From an uncultured Marinobacter sp. (GTDB taxonomy: Bacteria > Pseudomonadota > Gammaproteobacteria > Pseudomonadales > Oleiphilaceae), in assembly GCF_947259545.1 (NCBI RefSeq), contig NZ_CAMYMK010000007.1:372001-436000 (forward strand): a stretch of DNA of 64,000 nt, given 5' to 3'. Numbering within the stretch: the stretch's first letter is position 1; each line of letters starts with the position of its first letter. The notes beneath the pieces were generated by a model. That model did not search any database and was not told where the DNA came from. It was given only the letters and a program-made list of their open reading frames with translations. This document shows positions 9,204 through 17,517 of the stretch, in pieces. Position numbers and translations under genes: made by a program.

Positions 9204-10124
9204 CTATTCGTGAACCAGGCCGACGAAAATCTCTTCCAGCGAACTTTCCCGGGTCTTCAGGTCCCGGTAATCGATGCCGATATCCCCCAGCGTACGGAGC
9301 AAACGGGCTACTCCGGCCTGTTCCTGTTGGGAGTCGAAAGTGTAGATCAGTTCGTAACCGTCATCGGACAGCTCGATCGGTTCCAGCACCAGTTCACCAG
9401 GCACTTTCTCCAGCGGTGAATGAAGTTGCAGGCGCAGTTCTTTTTTGCCGAGTTTGCTCATCAGCTGGTCCTTTTCCTCGACCAGGATAATCTCACCCTG
9501 ACGGATAACGCCGATCCGGTCTGCCATCTCCTCGGCTTCTTCGATGTAGTGGGTGGTCAGGATAATGGTGACACCGTCTTCCCGAAGGTGGCGCACCATC
9601 TCCCACATATCCCGGCGCAGCTCTACATCCACCCCGGCTGTGGGTTCGTCCAGAAACAGGATCCTGGGTTCATGGGACAGGGCTTTGGCGATCATAACCC
9701 GACGTTTCATGCCACCGGAGAGAGACATGATGCGGTTATCCCGTTTATCCCAGAGCGAAAGATCCTTCAGGACTTTCTTGATGTGCGACGGTTTTGGCGG
9801 CTTACCGAACAGACCCCGGCTGAATGACACCGCGTCCCAGACCGTCTCAAAAGAGTCGGTATTCAGCTCCTGGGGGACCAGGCCGATGCTTTCACGGGCC
9901 TTGCGATAATCCCGCACGATGTCGTGGCCGGCGGCTTTTACTTCGCCGCTGGACAGGTTAACGATGCCGCAAATGATGCTGATCAACGTAGTCTTACCGG
10001 CACCGTTGGGACCCAGCAGGGCGAAAATCTCACCGGGGGTGATGTCCAGGTTGATATCCTTCAGGGCCTGAAATCCATCGGCGTATACTTTGTTCAGGTG
10101 CTTAACGGAAATGTCCGGCTGCAC
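9204..10124 (-). CDS. ABC exporter ATP-binding protein (YadG-like)
   Basis: This cytoplasmic ATPase drives the ABC-2 permease next door. Walker A is GPNGAGKTT, the signature is [15 protein letters not shown], Walker B is [12 protein letters not shown] and the switch His is in [12 protein letters not shown]. Like E. coli YadG it has a C-terminal extension after the NBD. I chose GTG 10124 (306 aa, close to the 308 aa of YadG) because AGGA lies eight bases before it; an in-frame ATG at 10217 would add 31 residues unlike the family. The N-terminus is therefore somewhat uncertain. Confidence 0.88.
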   Translation of the reverse strand: MQPDISVKHLNKVYADGFQALKDINLDITPGEIFALLGPNGAGKTTLISIICGIVNLSSGEVKAAGHDIVRDYRKARESIGLVPQELNTDSFETVWDAVSFSRGLFGKPPKPSHIKKVLKDLSLWDKRDNRIMSLSGGMKRRVMIAKALSHEPRILFLDEPTAGVDVELRRDMWEMVRHLREDGVTIILTTHYIEEAEEMADRIGVIRQGEIILVEEKDQLMSKLGKKELRLQLHSPLEKVPGELVLEPIELSDDGYELIYTFDSQQEQAGVARLLRTLGDIGIDYRDLKTRESSLEEIFVGLVHE

Positions 10125-10240
10125 TGGCGTATCCTGTAGGTGGTGAATCAAAGCGCCGTATTTTCTCACGACGGGCAGTGGTTTAGAAACCTTTGCGTTC
10201 CTGTTGTGAATGACCATAATGCCACTTTTGCCTGGGGGAA

Positions 10241-10723
10241 ATGGAATTGATACGAGCGGCGGCGGTTATTGTATTAATCATAGGGATGGTGGCAGTGGCC
10301 GTTTTTGGGCCTGGGTGGTTGATGTCCGATGGCGCGGAAAAATCGTCGGAAACACCGGTATGTGATCTTAATGCGGGCCCTTGCCAATGGAAGATGAATG
10401 GCAAGCCATGGGTGGCGGAGCTAGAACGGGGCAAATCAGGAGAGCAGGGGCAGGAATACCTGCTGCGGATTCACACCAGTTACGACCCCGACCGGTTCCT
10501 GGCGGTATTGAAAGGCGAGTCCATGTACCTGGGCGAGTACCCGGTGCCCCTCAGTCGTACTGAAACAGATGCGGGAATCCATGTATGGCAGGCGACATTC
10601 GTTGCTCCTTTCTGTACTACTGATCCCGACATGCTTTGGCGCATAGACTTCCAGCAGAGCAATAATGATCTCGATGAACTCCCAGTCAAACTGGTTTTTC
10701 AGGGTGTGGGGCGTGGCGCCTGA
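10241..10723 (+). CDS. Membrane-anchored hypothetical protein
   Basis: This 160-residue protein is not recognised. It has one N-terminal hydrophobic helix (residues 5-27, [20 protein letters not shown]), then a periplasm-facing domain with three Cys residues in two clusters (CDLNAGPC and CTT), suggesting a disulfide. A conserved-looking core is [19 protein letters not shown] ([12 protein letters not shown]) and MLWRIDFQ. It diverges from the ABC exporter operon and precedes another small gene on the same strand. It is probably an envelope protein; no function is offered. Confidence 0.65.
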   Translation: MELIRAAAVIVLIIGMVAVAVFGPGWLMSDGAEKSSETPVCDLNAGPCQWKMNGKPWVAELERGKSGEQGQEYLLRIHTSYDPDRFLAVLKGESMYLGEYPVPLSRTETDAGIHVWQATFVAPFCTTDPDMLWRIDFQQSNNDLDELPVKLVFQGVGRGA

Positions 10724-10789
10724 GACCATGACAGTCCGACAGGATTGTGTAGAATGGCCAGGATAACAACGATTGCCAGGGACGATGCG

Positions 10790-11092
10790 ATGGATTACAG
10801 CGACAGTGTTCAGAAAGTCCTTCTCCGTAAGATCATCAAGGCCGAACAGGACCTTCTCCAGCTCAAGCTGGATTATTGCCGGTTTATTTTCGGGCTGACC
10901 CACCGGACACGGGTGCAGGTTGAGGGAAAATCGTACCTGGTGCGTTCGGTGGACGTTGAAGCCATGACCCGCCAGAGTGACGGAAGCTTCAGTAAGCCTG
11001 TAATTGCCGGCGTGGCTGCAGAGGCCAACGGTTCGGGGCAACCCATCGACCTTGGCACCGATTGGGAGTTGGAACGATCCACCTCCGCATAA
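10790..11092 (+). CDS. Hypothetical protein (about 100 aa)
   Basis: This is an unrecognised small cytoplasmic protein. The N-terminal part is helical and charged (SVQKVLLRKIIKAEQDLLQLKLDY), followed by a beta-rich region containing TRVQVEGKSYLVRSVDV. ATG 10790 is chosen for the CAGGGA about nine bases upstream; an ATG at 10754 would give 112 residues. It follows the membrane-anchored protein gene by about 66 bases and converges on the importer permease gene with 13 bases between stops. It may share a transcript with the upstream gene. Confidence 0.5.
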   Translation: MDYSDSVQKVLLRKIIKAEQDLLQLKLDYCRFIFGLTHRTRVQVEGKSYLVRSVDVEAMTRQSDGSFSKPVIAGVAAEANGSGQPIDLGTDWELERSTSA

Positions 11093-11105
11093 GCAGACAA
11101 GGGCT

Positions 11106-12572
11106 TCAGCAGGTCGGCATGGTCTGCAGCGCCAGTTTGCGACGGATGTAACGACCCAGAATGTCGATACCAATATTCAGCAGTGCCGTGATCAGGATAA
11201 GTACCATGGCACGATCGAAGCGGATTTGCTGGATAGCACTGTCCACGTAGAACCCCAGGGTGTAGATACCCAATATCCCCAGAATGGCAGTTTCCCGCAT
11301 AATGATTTCCCAGCGATAGAACAGGAAAGCGAGGAAGGACCGGTAGACCCTTGGCACCAGCTCCCAACTGTATCGGCGATAACCGGTAGGGGCATCCGGG
11401 CGCAGATGTATGGCGTTGGTCTGACGCCCAATCAGATGGCCGATAATACCGCCATTGTGAAGGGCAAGGGCAACCACCGCCGGTAACATGGACGGCCCCC
11501 AGAGCTGGAGCAGGATGTACGCAAGGATGTACTCAGGTGTAGAGCGTGCAATGACCAGGAACACGTGACCGGATGTGCGCCTGATTGGCCCGCCAAAGTG
11601 ATTTGAAATCAGTGGAAACGCCAGCAAGGTCAATATCCCGGTAGCGACCAGGGCGATCTGCGTCAGTATCAGGGTGTTCCATATTCCGGGCATAGCTTCG
11701 GTGAGCATCAGGTCACTGAACCAGGGCCCCAGCCCGGCAAGACCCTCACCATCCCGAAGTGGCGCCGGAATAATGTCCTGGGTAAAAAAACGTTCCACGT
11801 TGCCCCAGATTATGGGCATACCATCCCCGAGGAAAAACGGCGCGCCCAGGATATACACTGGCAGCAGTTTCGGTTTTACCCAAAGAGGAATGGTGGCGAT
11901 CAACACATAAAACAGGATCAGCATTGCGCCGGCCTGGGAGTACAATCCCTGGGAGAACGAGGTTTCCAGATAGAAACCCAGGGTTGGCAGGCCGACAAAC
12001 CCTAGGATTGCGCTGGAGCGAAGGCCGCATTCCAGACGGTATGCGGTATACGTTCGAAGTTGTACCCAGCAATCCGGTATCCGGGTGTACAGGAAGGTGG
12101 AAATAATACCGGTACTCGGGGGCAAGAGACGAGCCGGCCCCGGGTCTGCCTCGTCCAGAATCTCCGAATAGACTTTGGCAAAGATGCCTGAGTAGGGAAT
12201 GGCGATTGCCAGTACACCTGTCAGCGGGTGGAAGCCAAAAAACTGCAGGAAGATCAGGGCCCAGAACAGTTCGTGAATGGCGCGGATGAAGGCGCAGAAT
12301 ATCCGCACCGGGTAAAACCGATAGATCAGGGACAGAAGGAAGCCGCAGGCACTGCCCAGTGCCACACCCACAAAAGCGAAAGCCACCGTTCTCAGTAGCG
12401 CGGTCGCCAGGCCTTCAGTACTGAAGAAATCCGGTGTTGCCACCCCCAGGAAAAAGCGCCCGAGATCCCGCCAGGGATTGGCCGTGGTGATGGCGATGTC
12501 CGCAAAGAACAGCGCGGCGATGGCAATCACCAGGAAAAGCAGGCTGACTCTCAGGGTGGGGGAGAAATGCAT
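11106..12572 (-). CDS. PhnE-type ABC permease, two fused permease domains (putative selenate-type importer)
   Basis: This 488-residue inner-membrane protein contains two copies of a PhnE/PtxC-like permease domain. The first EAA-type loop region lies around residues 105-175 (IRAIHELFWALIFLQ...YSGIFAKVYSEILDE) and the second around residues 330-420 (VFLVIARSTPEYILAYI...ALHNGGIIGHLIG). PhnE-like importers are usually homodimers of one such unit, so the fusion supplies both halves. It is the last gene of a three-gene leftward operon with a PhnC-like ATPase and a PhnD-like binding protein. Proximity to senB and selD genes points to a selenium oxyanion, but the substrate is inferred, and phosphonate or phosphite cannot be excluded by sequence alone. 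Confidence 0.82.
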   Translation of the reverse strand: MHFSPTLRVSLLFLVIAIAALFFADIAITTANPWRDLGRFFLGVATPDFFSTEGLATALLRTVAFAFVGVALGSACGFLLSLIYRFYPVRIFCAFIRAIHELFWALIFLQFFGFHPLTGVLAIAIPYSGIFAKVYSEILDEADPGPARLLPPSTGIISTFLYTRIPDCWVQLRTYTAYRLECGLRSSAILGFVGLPTLGFYLETSFSQGLYSQAGAMLILFYVLIATIPLWVKPKLLPVYILGAPFFLGDGMPIIWGNVERFFTQDIIPAPLRDGEGLAGLGPWFSDLMLTEAMPGIWNTLILTQIALVATGILTLLAFPLISNHFGGPIRRTSGHVFLVIARSTPEYILAYILLQLWGPSMLPAVVALALHNGGIIGHLIGRQTNAIHLRPDAPTGYRRYSWELVPRVYRSFLAFLFYRWEIIMRETAILGILGIYTLGFYVDSAIQQIRFDRAMVLILITALLNIGIDILGRYIRRKLALQTMPTC

Positions 12573-12589
12573 AAAGTTGCAGTCGCCCT

Positions 12590-13240
12590 TTAGTAAAGCG
12601 GCATGATATCAGCCGCGGATAGCCGGTTGCTGGCTTCATCCAGGGCAATCTGACCATCCTGGATACCGATAATTCGCGTGGCATAGGCCAACGCCATCTC
12701 CACATCATGAAGCGCGATGACGCTGGTCGCAAATCGCTGGCTGAGTGCCTTCATAACTTGATGGGCCAACGGACCATCAAGAGCCGAAATCGGTTCGTCT
12801 GCCAGTAACAAATCAGCATTACGGTAGATCGCGCGGGCGACGGCCACGCGCTGCCGTTGACCGCCAGAGAGGGAGGCGGTCGGCGTCCAGAATTTGTCGG
12901 CCATGCCCAGTTCCCGTAACAGGTCTTTGACAGCTTCTCTGTCCTTGCGGAAGGGGCGAACCAGGGTAACAGTGTTGTACCACGCAGGATGCGCATCGAG
13001 TTGACCCATAAACACGTTATGGAACACGGGTAGGGCATTCACCAACCCCAGGTCTTGTGGTACCAGAGAGGCGTGACCGTCAACGCGCTCATGGATCAAC
13101 TTGATCAGCGTTGACTTGCCGGCTCCGCTCTTGCCGACCAGTGCCACATGTTCGCCTTCTTTTACATCCAGGCTGAGCGGGCCGATGACCCGCTCTCCGC
13201 CATAGGACGCTGTCAGTCCAGACAGTTCAAATCCTGACAT
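12590..13240 (-). CDS. PhnC-type ABC importer ATPase (putative selenate-type)
   Basis: This 216-residue ATPase energises the importer. Walker A is GKSGAGKST, the signature is LSGGQRQRVAVARAI, Walker B is LLLADEPISALD and the switch region is VIALHDVEMALAY. It is shorter than typical PhnC (about 240-260 residues). Its ATG overlaps the stop of the binding-protein gene by one base (TAATG at 13240), so the two are translationally coupled. The fused permease gene follows 17 bases after its stop. Confidence 0.87.
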   Translation of the reverse strand: MSGFELSGLTASYGGERVIGPLSLDVKEGEHVALVGKSGAGKSTLIKLIHERVDGHASLVPQDLGLVNALPVFHNVFMGQLDAHPAWYNTVTLVRPFRKDREAVKDLLRELGMADKFWTPTASLSGGQRQRVAVARAIYRNADLLLADEPISALDGPLAHQVMKALSQRFATSVIALHDVEMALAYATRIIGIQDGQIALDEASNRLSAADIMPLY

Positions 13241-14106
13241 TAATCCAGAATTCCAATCTGTTCGGCAACTGAGCGAATAGGCTCGTAGTTTTCATTAGCT
13301 GTCGGGATGAACCCTGAACGGGGGAAGCTTTCCAGCAGTTCCGGATCATCCATGTCCAACAGGGCTTGGCGGACCTTGTCGGTGAAGCCTTCACCATAAC
13401 GGTCGTCTACATCACCACGGATGGTCCACTGGTAATCGGGATAAGCGGGAGTCTTCCAGATGACGCTAACCTCGTCAGTATTCACGTTACCGTTTTCCAG
13501 TTCTTTTTCCCAAACGGCATAGTTGAGGGCGCCCACCTCGTAGGTGCCGGCTTCCACCAGACGCAGGGTCCGTGTGTGGTTGCCACTGAAACCGACCCTG
13601 GAAAATACGTCTTCAGGAGCCTCAGAAAATGTCTGGCGAATATAGTGCTCCGGCATTACACGGCCAGAAGTGGAACCCTTGGAACCGAACGTGAAGGTTT
13701 TGCCCCGTATACCTTCCGGCAGCGTATCGGATTCCTCAAGGCCGGTACTTTGGTGCGCGATAAAGTAGGTGTAAAAGTCAACATCCTCAACGCCTTGAGC
13801 CAGAGCCTCGGAACCGGGAACAAGAGATCGGGCCTGAACACCTGACAATCCGCCAAACCAGGCAAGCTGTACCTGATTGTTACGGAAGGCGGAAACAGCC
13901 GCTGCATAAGATTTCACAGGAATGTATCGTACCTCTACACCCAGTTTTTCCTGCAGGTAATCGGCGATCCCCTTAAAGCGCTCCATCAGTTTGGTTTCAT
14001 CTTCATCGGGAATCGCTGTGAAGACAAAAGTCTGGGCGGAAACGGCAAGAGAAGTGAAAGCAAGCAGGCTGCCAAGCAATATTTTCCGTATATAGCTCAT
14101 GGCCAT
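13240..14106 (-). CDS. PhnD-family substrate-binding protein, putative selenate-type
   Basis: This 288-residue periplasmic binding protein has a signal peptide cleaved near AVSAQ (residues 21-25). The body shows PhnD-family features: an early IPDEDETKLMERFKGIADYL segment, QVQLAWFGGLSGVQ near residue 80, and FTFGSKGSTSGRVMPEHYI near residue 137, which forms the anion-binding Ser/Thr loop. From memory this subfamily is annotated as a putative selenate ABC transporter binding protein and tends to lie beside selD. Here it heads a three-gene operon divergent from senB. Oxyanion binding is well supported by family; selenate or selenite specificity is inference from context. Confidence 0.82.
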   Translation of the reverse strand: MAMSYIRKILLGSLLAFTSLAVSAQTFVFTAIPDEDETKLMERFKGIADYLQEKLGVEVRYIPVKSYAAAVSAFRNNQVQLAWFGGLSGVQARSLVPGSEALAQGVEDVDFYTYFIAHQSTGLEESDTLPEGIRGKTFTFGSKGSTSGRVMPEHYIRQTFSEAPEDVFSRVGFSGNHTRTLRLVEAGTYEVGALNYAVWEKELENGNVNTDEVSVIWKTPAYPDYQWTIRGDVDDRYGEGFTDKVRQALLDMDDPELLESFPRSGFIPTANENYEPIRSVAEQIGILD

Positions 14107-14199
14107 TGGATTCCTTGTTTAATGATGGGTTTTTCAGTGCGTTAGAACACGGACGTTCAGGATACCCTGATTTACCTCCGGCATGAACATCTATACGAT

Positions 14200-14219
14200 T
14201 GACCTGCGCAAACAGGTCA
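14200..14219. promoter_or_regulatory. Perfect inverted repeat in the importer/senB divergent region, candidate operator
   Basis: TGACCTG (14200-14206) and CAGGTCA (14213-14219) form a perfect seven-base inverted repeat with a six-base spacer. It lies 54 bases before the chosen senB start and 93 bases before the binding-protein start, so a regulator bound here could control both. No regulator gene is adjacent. Confidence 0.4.
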
Positions 14220-14273
14220 GCGCTCATGGATCAGAAACACCAACAAGAATCAGTCGATGCGGAACGCTTGATA

Positions 14274-15251
14274 ATGCACATCCAGATTCTGACGCCCGCA
14301 CCACCGGGGTCACGGGCCGGCAACCGGGCCACGGCGGAACGTTGGGCGACCTTGTTGCGTAACGCCGGGCACACAGTGTCTGTCGTCACCGGATTATCGT
14401 CAGAAGACTGCGATGTCTTCATTGCCCTTCACGCGTGGCGCAGCCATGAGGCCATCCGGGAGTTCCACCAGGTTAAGCCGTCGGTTCCTGTGATTACCGT
14501 ACTGACGGGGACGGACATATACCATCATCAACTGGAATACCCACAAGATACTCATCGCTCGATGGCGTTGGCGGATGCCCTGATCGGGCTTCACCATCTG
14601 GTCGCCCAGGATATTCCCGAAGTTTACCGGTCAAAATTGATCACGGTGTTGCAATCCGCCGGGACAATCACTCCATCACGAACCGACCCGGGCTATTTCG
14701 ACGTCTGCGTGATTGGCCATTTACGAGATGAAAAAGACTCGCTGCGCGCGGCGCTTGCTTGCCACTACCTGCCGGAGAGTTCCCGGGTACGCGTATTCAA
14801 TGCCGGTAAACCCCATACCGAACATTGGCAACGTCAGGCAGAAGCCGAGCAGGCCAGAAATCCCCGCTTTCAATGGCTCGGCGAACTGGACAAACCGGCC
14901 ACCGATGCGCTCATGGCCCGCTCGAAGGTGATGGTCATCAGTTCTGTGATGGAAGGTGGTGCCAACGTGGTGTCGGAAGCCTGCCGCGCGGGTCTTCCCA
15001 TTATTGCCTCGGATATCCCCGGAAATCGGGGACTGCTGGGAAGCGACTATCCCGGCTATTTTCGGGTGATGGATGAACAACACCTTGCTCAGGTGCTATA
15101 CCGTGCGGAAAGCTCGCCACATTATCTGTCGCAACTTCAGCAGTGGGTATCAAAGCTGGCCGGTGAGTTTGTTCCGGAAGCGGAACAGAAGGCCTTGCTG
15201 AAGGCGATAGAGGTGGCCATCGCCAACAGCAAGAAGAGACTCAGCCCCTAA
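14274..15251 (+). CDS. senB: SenB-like selenosugar synthase (TIGR04348-type glycosyltransferase)
   Basis: This 325-residue GT4-like protein opens with HIQILTPAPPGSRAGNRATA and continues with FIALHAWRSHEAI and TVLTGTDIYHH, a pattern I associate with the TIGR04348 family. Members characterised as SenB transfer selenium from selenophosphate to a UDP-sugar to make a selenosugar. The C-terminal domain carries an E-x7-E motif (E227 and E235 in MEGGANVVSEAC) and GLPIIASDIPGNRGLLG. ATG 14274 fits the family N-terminus; an earlier in-frame start at 14199 would add residues unlike it. It overlaps the end of the convergent selD fusion by 11 bases. No senA gene is seen nearby, so the final product is uncertain. 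Confidence 0.82.
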   Translation: MHIQILTPAPPGSRAGNRATAERWATLLRNAGHTVSVVTGLSSEDCDVFIALHAWRSHEAIREFHQVKPSVPVITVLTGTDIYHHQLEYPQDTHRSMALADALIGLHHLVAQDIPEVYRSKLITVLQSAGTITPSRTDPGYFDVCVIGHLRDEKDSLRAALACHYLPESSRVRVFNAGKPHTEHWQRQAEAEQARNPRFQWLGELDKPATDALMARSKVMVISSVMEGGANVVSEACRAGLPIIASDIPGNRGLLGSDYPGYFRVMDEQHLAQVLYRAESSPHYLSQLQQWVSKLAGEFVPEAEQKALLKAIEVAIANSKKRLSP

Positions 15252-17517
15252 GGCTGATCGGCTCAATGGGTCCGCTTTCGTCCTGCGGTTTGACCCTGCC
15301 GATAATGGCCGTGTGGGGATAGCCGATGGCTTTGAGCTCGCGCACACAGTCATCCGCAACGTCCGACGGAACGCTGGCCAGCAATCCTCCGGCGGTTTGG
15401 GGATCAAAGATCAGAGGATAGCGGGGATGATTCACCCATCTTTCCTGATCCTGAATACCCCGGCGAAGCCGGATATTGGCGGGCTGAAGCGAGCTCAAAA
15501 TGCCGGCCGCAGCCGTTTCCTCGGCGCCAGGCAGGATCGGAATGGCAGACAGGTCCAGCTCGGCATCCACGCCCGAGGGCCTGGTCATTTCCACCAGGTG
15601 TCCCAGCAGGCCAAATCCGGTCACGTCCGTGCAGGCTTTGGAGCCGTACTTCCGCAAGCACTGGGCTGCGTTCTTGTTGGACTGGATCATTGAGGCAAGC
15701 GCCGAATCAATCCAGCGGCCTTTCGCTGCGAGCTTTGCATGGGCTGCAAACAGGGTGCCGGTGCCAATGGGCTTGGTGAGGATCAGCACATCGCCAGCCT
15801 TGAGCCCACCCTTGCTCATGACTTCTTCCGGATCAATCAGGCCATTGACGGCAAACCCCAGGGCCAGTTCCCGGCCCTCACCGGTATGACCACCCACCAG
15901 GGCACAGCCGGCATCGTTCAACACCTCAACAGCGCCTGACATCATCTGGTACACCACATCCTCCACCTTGGACTCGATGCCATAGGGCACAGTCGCAACA
16001 GCGGTGGCGCTTTGGGCTTCGGCGCCCATGGCGAACACATCACCGAGGCTATGGTTGGCCGCGACCTGGCCAAAGATGTAGGGATCATCGATGAACGCTC
16101 GGAAGAAGTCGACGGTATGAACCACGGCTTTTCCTGGCGGAACTCGGAGCACAGCGGCGTCATCCGGCGCGTGCAGACCGATGATAATGTCATCCCGCTC
16201 GATAGGTTTCAGTTCACCGAGCGCCCGCGACAGGACCGTGCTGCCGACCTTGGCGCCACACCCCCCGCATCGCATGGCAACTGCGGAAATCGCCTGAGAT
16301 GCTTCCTCGGCGCTCTGTGCAGCGGCAGTATCCGGTAATTTTCCGGTGTCTTCCATCGGGGGAAGGTCGCTGAACTTGTCCATGAAGCGGCGATCAATCC
16401 AGTCTTTCCACCGCCACACCCATGAACCCGAAAAGGAAACATCACCTCGGGAGGCAACGGCGTACTGATCACCTGTACTGATCAGTGCCAGCCACTTCTT
16501 CTGAGGCTGAAAGTTCTTCGCCGACTTACCCGTCGCCACACGTTTGAGATTGTCGGCCAGGGGAGGCCCCTGTCTGACGGCAAAGACACCAGCCTTCTCC
16601 CGGGGATGATTGACTACATTGGCTATATCACCGGCGGCGAAGATTGTGTCATCGCTTTCCGTCTGCAGGGTATCCCTGACCCGGATAAATCCACCCTCGT
16701 CGAGCGCAAGGCCGGTTTCCTTCAGCCAGGCAGGACCTCCCGCACGGGTGACCCAGAGCACTTCGTCGACGTCGAACGATTCACCGTTCTCGGTTTGTAG
16801 CCTTCCCGCGTCCACCTGAGAGACAGGGGAGGAGAGATGCACCTTAACACCCCGACTGCTAAGCGTTTCAGCAAACACCGCACGCACCTTGGCGTTATGG
16901 GTGGGCAGGATCTCAGCGGCGGCATCAAACAGGTGGAAGTGCAACTGGTCCGGATCGAGGCCCCGCTGTTCCAGCTCGTTCCGCAAGCGGAACTGCATGG
17001 CAAGAGTCAGTTCAACACCACCAGCGCCGGCACCCACCACAGCCACAGTCATGGGCCCCCGGTGGTTCTCAAGCCTTGACAGCAAGCCCAACCAGCGGCT
17101 GTTGAAACCGTTGATGGGTTTCACGGGCACGGCATATTCCGCCGCCCCGGAGACTTCTTCAACGCGCGGGGACGAACCAATGTTGATGGACAGGAGGTCG
17201 TAGGGCACATCCGGTCGGGTTTTACAGATGACCCGCTTACGGTCCCGGTCCAGGCCCACAGCTTCATCGCGATAGAACCGCGCGCCGGCGTACTCAGCGA
17301 GTCGGCTCAGATCGATGTGTACATCGTCGTAGGAATAATGCCCAGCCACGTACCCCGGAAGCATTCCGGAGTAGGGGGTATGGGTATCACGGCAAATCAG
17401 CGTCAACCGGACACCCGGTACCGGATTCATGGCGAATCGCTTAAGAACCCCAACGTGGCTGTGCCCGCCGCCAATCAGGACAATATCCCGTAATACAGGC
17501 TGCTCAGGCGTTCGCAT
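15241..17517 (-). CDS. selD: NDH-2-like oxidoreductase fused to selenophosphate synthase SelD
   Basis: This 758-residue fusion makes selenophosphate from selenide and ATP. Residues 1 to about 375 form a two-dinucleotide-binding FAD/NAD(P) oxidoreductase, with GGGHSHVGVL at 12-21, VAVVGAGAGGVEL near 158 and the FAD-binding TIFAAGDIANV near 292. Residues about 415-758 are SelD. Its catalytic Cys is in CGGCGAK near residue 420; the Cys three before the Lys matches E. coli Cys17, while the Cys just before the Lys is Ala. Other SelD motifs include VDFFRAFIDDPYIFGQVAANH and VGGHTGEGRE. The fusion is a known arrangement. ATG 17517 overlaps the upstream stop by one base (TGATG). It converges on senB with an 11-base overlap. 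Confidence 0.93.
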   Translation of the reverse strand: MRTPEQPVLRDIVLIGGGHSHVGVLKRFAMNPVPGVRLTLICRDTHTPYSGMLPGYVAGHYSYDDVHIDLSRLAEYAGARFYRDEAVGLDRDRKRVICKTRPDVPYDLLSINIGSSPRVEEVSGAAEYAVPVKPINGFNSRWLGLLSRLENHRGPMTVAVVGAGAGGVELTLAMQFRLRNELEQRGLDPDQLHFHLFDAAAEILPTHNAKVRAVFAETLSSRGVKVHLSSPVSQVDAGRLQTENGESFDVDEVLWVTRAGGPAWLKETGLALDEGGFIRVRDTLQTESDDTIFAAGDIANVVNHPREKAGVFAVRQGPPLADNLKRVATGKSAKNFQPQKKWLALISTGDQYAVASRGDVSFSGSWVWRWKDWIDRRFMDKFSDLPPMEDTGKLPDTAAAQSAEEASQAISAVAMRCGGCGAKVGSTVLSRALGELKPIERDDIIIGLHAPDDAAVLRVPPGKAVVHTVDFFRAFIDDPYIFGQVAANHSLGDVFAMGAEAQSATAVATVPYGIESKVEDVVYQMMSGAVEVLNDAGCALVGGHTGEGRELALGFAVNGLIDPEEVMSKGGLKAGDVLILTKPIGTGTLFAAHAKLAAKGRWIDSALASMIQSNKNAAQCLRKYGSKACTDVTGFGLLGHLVEMTRPSGVDAELDLSAIPILPGAEETAAAGILSSLQPANIRLRRGIQDQERWVNHPRYPLIFDPQTAGGLLASVPSDVADDCVRELKAIGYPHTAIIGRVKPQDESGPIEPISLRG

